DNA from: an uncultured Litorilinea sp.
Lineage (GTDB): Bacteria; Chloroflexota; Anaerolineae; Caldilineales; Caldilineaceae
Assembly: GCA_946885925.1 (NCBI GenBank)
Contig: CAMPHP010000192.1
Coordinates: 1-6,416 of the forward strand
Reading direction: 5' to 3'
Length of the DNA: 6,416 bases
The notes under the pieces are model-generated. The model did not search any database. It worked only from the letters and a program-made list of their open reading frames with translations, and was not told the DNA's origin. This document shows, in pieces, positions 4,546-6,416 of this stretch; positions within the stretch are counted from its first letter, which is position 1; each line of letters opens with the position of its first letter. A program made the translations under genes and the position numbers.

Positions 4546-6416
4546 ATGAACTATGGTCACCCATTGAAGTTTGGAACATTTATCACCCCGCTAAACAACG
4601 CGCCAGAGAAAGTCGTTGCGCTGGCGAAACGCAGCGAAGAGCTAGGCTATGACCTGGTTACGTTTCAAGATCACCCGTACCAACCGGCCTTTCTCGATAC
4701 CTGGACGCTCATGTCATGGGTTGCCGGACAGACCGAGCGCATCCACATTGCCGCCAATGTGCTCAATCTGCCCTTGCGATCACCTGCGGTCTTGGCGCGC
4801 TCAGCGACAAGTCTTGACCTGCTCTCCGGCGGGAGGCTAGACCTTGCGCTCGGTGCTGGCGCGTTTTGGAATGCAATTGAGGCCATGGGAGGGCGGCGGC
4901 TTACGCCAGGAGAGGCGGTTGATGCACTCAGTGAAGCCATTGACATCATCCGCGCCATGTGGGATGTCAGCAATCCCGCTCCGCTGCAATTCAACGGCAA
5001 ATACTATCGCCTCGATGGTGCGCAGCCTGGCCCTTTGCCAGCACACGACATACCGATTTGGATAGGAGCCTACAAACCGCGCATGCTGCGCTTAGTAGGT
5101 GGCAAGGCAGATGGCTGGCTGCCCTCGCTTGGGTATATGAAACCTGGTGAATTGCAGACCGCCAACAAGATCATTGACGAGGCCGCGCTTGAGGCCGGAC
5201 GAGACCCGCGCGAGATTCGCAGGCTTCTTAACATCTCAGGGCAATTCTCGCCCTCACGCGCTGGTTTCCTCAATGGACCGAGCCAACAATGGGTAGAAGA
5301 CCTTCTCCCGCTTGTTGTCAATGACGGTGTCAGCACCTTGATTCTCATGGCAGATGACCCAAGGATCATGGAGCAATTCGCGCTCGAGGTTGCTCCGGCA
5401 TTGCGCCAAGCTGTACAGCGTGAACTTCCAGAGGCGTTCTCCACACCTGAAATACGCCGCGCATCCGTGCGCGCCAAGCGACGTGAGGGGATCGACTATG
5501 ACAATGTGCCGGCGGTGCTGGCAAAGAGCGTGATAGAACCAGGAGATTCCGGCTACTCGCGCGTCAAGTCAACCTACATGCGCGGCGGATCACCTGGCAT
5601 CGTCTTCCAGGTGAAAAACACGGATGAGGTCATCGAGGCGCTCGCCTTTGCCCGTTCCCACCCGCATCTGCCCCTCGCCATCCGCAGTGGCGGGCATGGT
5701 ATCAGTGGACGCTCCACCAACGATGGCGGCATTGTGATTGATCTCTCCAAGATGAACACGATTGAAGTGCTCGACCAGGCGACGCGCCGCGTGCGCATCG
5801 AGCCGGGCGCGCGCTGGATGGACGTTGCCGCCGCACTGGCACCGTATGGATGGGCACTGAGTTCGGGGGATTATGGCGGTGTGGGTGTTGGTGGTCTTGC
5901 CACGGCTGGCGGGATCGGCTGGCTTGTGCGCGAGCATGGCCTGACGATTGACCATCTGCGCGCGGTTGAGATGGTGCTTGCGGATGGTTCGGTGGTGCGC
6001 GCAAGCGACGAGGAGAACCCGGATCTCTTCTGGGCCGTTCGGGGTGCCGGAGCCAACTTTGGTATCGTAACATCGTTTGAGTTCGAGGTAGATGAGGTTG
6101 GCAATGTTGGCTGGGCACAGTTGGTTTTCGATGCGAGCGACACGGCTGGATTACTCGAACAGTGGGGCGCAGCGGTCGAGTCTGCCCCGCGCGATCTCAC
6201 CAGCTTCATGAGCATGGTGCCGGCGCGCAGCGGCAATCCGGCCATCGGCCAGGCCAGCATCGTGATCGCCAACCCTGATCCGGCCGTAGCGCAGCCTATG
6301 CTGCAGCCGTTTCTCGAAGTCGGGCCGATCCTGGGCAGCCAGGCTTTCATCGTACCCTACCCGGCTCTGGTGGATTCCCAGTATTCCGGGCATGACGGCC
6401 AGGGCGGCTATACCTC
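4546..6416 (+). CDS. LLM flavin oxidoreductase fused to a VAO/BBE-type FAD oxidase (3' end outside window)
   Basis: One uninterrupted frame gives 623 residues and runs off the right edge. Residues 1-295 are an LLM (luciferase-like, FMN or F420) barrel: LKFGTFITP (7-15), QDHPYQPAFLDTW (41-53), NLPLRSPAVLARSATSLDLLSGGRLDLALGAG (74-105), IPIWIGAYKPRMLRLVGGKADGW (169-191). A basic linker (about 296-318, RRASVRAKRREG) leads to a second flavin module of the VAO/PCMH (berberine bridge) type: SPGIVFQVKNTDEVIEALAFAR (349-370), IRSGGHGISG (379-388) with His384 at the 8-alpha FAD attachment position, GGVGVGGLATAGGIGW (444-459), and NPDLFWAVRGAGANFGIVTSFEF (491-513). At the second attachment position of bicovalent members (G-x-Cys-x-x-V-G) the residue is Tyr443, so FAD is probably bound only through His. 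The C-terminal substrate/BBE part lies beyond the window; such oxidases run about 450 residues, so roughly 750-800 in all is likely. It has its own promoter, divergent from marR. Substrate unknown. Confidence 0.9.
   Translation, partial: MNYGHPLKFGTFITPLNNAPEKVVALAKRSEELGYDLVTFQDHPYQPAFLDTWTLMSWVAGQTERIHIAANVLNLPLRSPAVLARSATSLDLLSGGRLDLALGAGAFWNAIEAMGGRRLTPGEAVDALSEAIDIIRAMWDVSNPAPLQFNGKYYRLDGAQPGPLPAHDIPIWIGAYKPRMLRLVGGKADGWLPSLGYMKPGELQTANKIIDEAALEAGRDPREIRRLLNISGQFSPSRAGFLNGPSQQWVEDLLPLVVNDGVSTLILMADDPRIMEQFALEVAPALRQAVQRELPEAFSTPEIRRASVRAKRREGIDYDNVPAVLAKSVIEPGDSGYSRVKSTYMRGGSPGIVFQVKNTDEVIEALAFARSHPHLPLAIRSGGHGISGRSTNDGGIVIDLSKMNTIEVLDQATRRVRIEPGARWMDVAAALAPYGWALSSGDYGGVGVGGLATAGGIGWLVREHGLTIDHLRAVEMVLADGSVVRASDEENPDLFWAVRGAGANFGIVTSFEFEVDEVGNVGWAQLVFDASDTAGLLEQWGAAVESAPRDLTSFMSMVPARSGNPAIGQASIVIANPDPAVAQPMLQPFLEVGPILGSQAFIVPYPALVDSQYSGHDGQGGYT

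Noticed and set aside
4671..6393. Many minus-strand open frames up to 159 codons opposite the fusion gene
   Set aside because: The plus-strand frame shows strong LLM and FAD-oxidase motifs throughout; the antisense frames are Arg/Pro/Ser-rich by-products of high G+C third positions.

Overview
The window looks like bacterial chromosome with moderately high G+C, dense genes, short intergenic gaps and some TTG/GTG start candidates. The gene mix fits a soil-type, metabolically versatile bacterium: flavin-dependent oxidoreductases of the luciferase-like (LLM) family, a MarR regulator, an MdtH-like exporter, a YccU-type CoA-binding protein and a DUF2795 protein. A Chloroflexota (Ktedonobacteria-like) or related source is my best guess. 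That is inference only; no rRNA or other marker gene is present.

Left part, all on the minus strand and read right to left: an MFS transporter (ATG at 3059) and a CoA-binding protein (1812-1378) overlap by an ATGA and are probably one operon. After a 160 bp gap comes a free-standing LLM oxidoreductase (1217-165), which carries a tail with an ESFPASDPPA motif. Overlapping GC-rich hairpins follow its stop codon. A 14-bp tandem duplication sits exactly on the stop codon of the CoA-binding gene.

Middle part: about 365 bp of non-coding DNA holds a set of 16-bp direct repeats. A small DUF2795 gene (3425-3739, plus strand) with a strong ribosome binding site follows, then a perfect 14-bp hairpin. 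Running toward it on the minus strand are a possible 38-residue single-span membrane peptide and, upstream of that and overlapping it, a MarR-family regulator (4415-3951).

Right part: divergent from marR, a plus-strand gene starts at 4546 and runs off the window. It encodes an LLM flavin-dependent domain joined in frame to a berberine-bridge/VAO-type FAD oxidase domain. The 130 bp between marR and this gene contains a near-consensus sigma-70 promoter and three evenly spaced TTGA-N4-TCAA palindromes. This is a compact, self-contained regulatory switch and the most interesting part of the window. The likely logic is that MarR binds the three palindromes, represses the fusion gene (and perhaps itself), and releases on sensing a small molecule. 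The fused enzyme, and possibly the paralogous LLM enzyme and the exporter on the left, would then deal with that or a related compound. The link to the left-hand genes is inferred only from proximity and paralogy.
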